The translations under genes and the position numbers were made by a program. This document shows, in pieces, positions 31,873 through 33,009 of a stretch of DNA of 33,009 nt (its first letter is position 1; each line of letters opens with the position of its first letter). Under the pieces are notes generated by a model. That model was not told the origin of the DNA and did not search any database. It was given only the letters and a program-made list of their open reading frames with translations. Origin of the DNA: Hyphomicrobiales bacterium (lineage in GTDB: Bacteria; Pseudomonadota; Alphaproteobacteria; Rhizobiales; Rhizobiaceae). The DNA is taken from the NCBI GenBank assembly GCA_002400845.2, contig NVRK02000057.1:1-33009 (forward strand). The letters run 5' to 3'.

Positions 31873-33009
31873 TTACTCCGCCGCCACTACTTTGTTGGTT
31901 TTGTTCTGGGGTTTTTTAGGGTTGGACTTTTGTTGACGTGCAATGCGAGTCGCACGTTTTTGCTGGATGGATTTTAATTGTTCAGCATCTGGGTTTGCGC
32001 CACCTTCGTAAGCTTCTAGAAAATCTAAAAGCTCTTCGCGGTAGGCATAATAATCTGGGTGATCTAACAGCGCTTTTCTTGAACGAGGGCGCGGAAGGTC
32101 TACTTCCATAATGTTGCCGATTTTGGCATTTGGACCATTAGACATCATCACAACGCGGTCAGCCAATAAAATGGCTTCATCAACATCGTGCGTAACGCAA
32201 ATGGCGGTCACTTTTGTGCGTGTCCAAACATCCATCAAAACGTCTTGCAATTCCCAACGTGTGAGAGAATCAAGCATTCCAAATGGCTCATCAAGCAGGA
32301 GTAATTTTGGCGATAAAGCAAAGGCTCTGGCAATACCAACGCGCTGTTTCATGCCGTTGGATAAATCATCAGCCATTTTGTTCATAGAATCGGCTAGGCC
32401 GACTTTTGCCAAATAGTATTCAATGACATCAACACGCTCTTGTTTTGTGGCGTGCGGGTAAACTTTCTCTACGCCTAGCTCAACGTTTTCATAGGCCGTT
32501 AGCCATGGGAGAAGCGAGGGTGATTGGAAAACAACAGCTTTATCTGGTCCAGCACTTTGAATGTGCTTGCCATCAAGAATAATACCGCCTTCGGTAATTT
32601 CGTTAAGGCCAGAAAGCATAGAAAGTACTGTCGATTTACCGCAACCAGAGTGACCAATAACGGTGATGAATTCACCCTTTTTGATCTTCATGTCAAAGCC
32701 ATCAATAACTGTTAAAGGTCCTTTTGGTGTTGGGTAGACTTTTTTAACCTGAGAAAATTCTAAATAGCGTTCATCTTTTTGCGTTTTACTCGCTTGGGAA
32801 TAAGCAACCGGCAACTCATCTTTTTGACTGATTGGCACAACATTTGGCAATGTATATTCAGTGCCAGTTTCTGTTTTGCGTTGAGCGGCTACATTCATCA
32901 GATAGTCGGTAATTTGGCCGCGCAATTTGATGAAGTCTTCATCTGAGTTCATTTCAGCGCGCAATCTTGGGCGGGGAATATCAACTTTAAATTCTGGACC
33001 AAGCGTTGC
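31873..33009 (-). CDS. Nitrate ABC transporter ATP-binding protein, cut by window edge; probable tandem-ATPase fusion
   Basis: The frame is open to the right edge, so the true start is outside. 378 residues are visible. A complete NrtD-type ATPase occupies about residues 82-345: Walker A GHSGCGKS (119-126), Q-loop Q162, signature LSNGMKQ (216-222), Walker B LLLLDEP (236-242) and H in CVTHDVDEA. Before it, residues 9-42 (VDIPRPRLRAEMN... DYLMNV) match the tail that follows this same ATPase (VDLPRPRSRKALL... DFLEAY). The visible N-terminal part is therefore probably the end of another ATPase domain. A TTG at 32964 or ATG at 32952 could act as a start if the gene is single-domain. First gene seen of the nitrate operon; nitrate specificity is inferred from context. 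Confidence 0.85.
   Translation of the reverse strand, partial: ATLGPEFKVDIPRPRLRAEMNSDEDFIKLRGQITDYLMNVAAQRKTETGTEYTLPNVVPISQKDELPVAYSQASKTQKDERYLEFSQVKKVYPTPKGPLTVIDGFDMKIKKGEFITVIGHSGCGKSTVLSMLSGLNEITEGGIILDGKHIQSAGPDKAVVFQSPSLLPWLTAYENVELGVEKVYPHATKQERVDVIEYYLAKVGLADSMNKMADDLSNGMKQRVGIARAFALSPKLLLLDEPFGMLDSLTRWELQDVLMDVWTRTKVTAICVTHDVDEAILLADRVVMMSNGPNAKIGNIMEVDLPRPRSRKALLDHPDYYAYREELLDFLEAYEGGANPDAEQLKSIQQKRATRIARQQKSNPKKPQNKTNKVVAAE

Noticed and set aside
1..33009. CRISPR arrays, insertion sequences, prophage or toxin-antitoxin genes
   Set aside because: No regularly spaced repeats, transposase, integrase, phage structural or toxin-antitoxin signatures were seen on either strand.

Overview
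The window comes from an alphaproteobacterium, most likely a low-GC member of the Hyphomicrobiales (Rhizobiales), probably marine. The placement rests on rhizobial-type gene neighbourhoods: etfB next to rhomboid, cobalamin adenosyltransferase and twin-transmembrane genes; a FrcBCAK sugar transporter; a conserved alphaproteobacterial HNH protein; Irr-type iron boxes; and a NasA/NirBD/CysG nitrate-assimilation operon. It is AT-rich by eye. TTG or GTG starts recur, and several are backed by good Shine-Dalgarno sequences. No insertion sequence, prophage, CRISPR array or rRNA was seen.

Layout. 1-2.8 kb (minus): the first 28 codons of etfB, a rhomboid protease, a cob(I)alamin adenosyltransferase, a small twin-TM protein and a short-chain dehydrogenase. 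2.9-7.6 kb: mixed-strand housekeeping genes (YihY-type membrane protein, small membrane protein, GluQ-RS, AlkA-type glycosylase, HNH protein, DsbB, YqaA/DedA protein). 7.7 kb: tRNA-Leu(CAA), followed by about 0.6 kb without a convincing gene. 8.4-11.05 kb: an MFS transporter behind a GntR-type palindrome, then a divergent pair (CDP-alcohol phosphatidyltransferase and glycerol-3-phosphate-type cytidylyltransferase). 11.1-17.1 kb (plus): an iron-linked cluster with two Irr-box-like sites over a TATAAT, a cysteine-rich unknown protein, imelysin, di-haem oxidoreductase, a second imelysin and a DUF1513 protein. 17.3-24.9 kb: a divergent sugar locus. One arm is frcB-frcC-frcA-frcK-rbsK; the other is a ROK regulator, a D-lyxose/mannose isomerase and a fructokinase. 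A perfect 13-3-13 inverted repeat lies between them. 24.9-33.0 kb (minus): nitrate assimilation, in transcription order ABC ATPase (cut by the window edge), nirB, nirD, nasA, cysG.

How the parts work together. In the sugar locus one uptake system feeds a ribokinase, a fructokinase and an isomerase that can turn mannose into fructose, so fructose, mannose and ribose could all be handled. In the nitrate operon the transporter imports nitrate, NasA reduces it to nitrite, NirBD reduces nitrite to ammonium, and CysG makes the sirohaem that NirB needs. The iron-linked cluster looks like a secreted or periplasmic iron module whose biochemistry is largely unknown. It is the best candidate here for new biology, especially the cysteine-rich first protein and the roughly 275-nt leader ahead of it. 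A second point of interest is that the nitrate ABC ATPase reads open to the window edge, and its first visible residues look like the tail of another ATPase domain, suggesting a tandem fusion.
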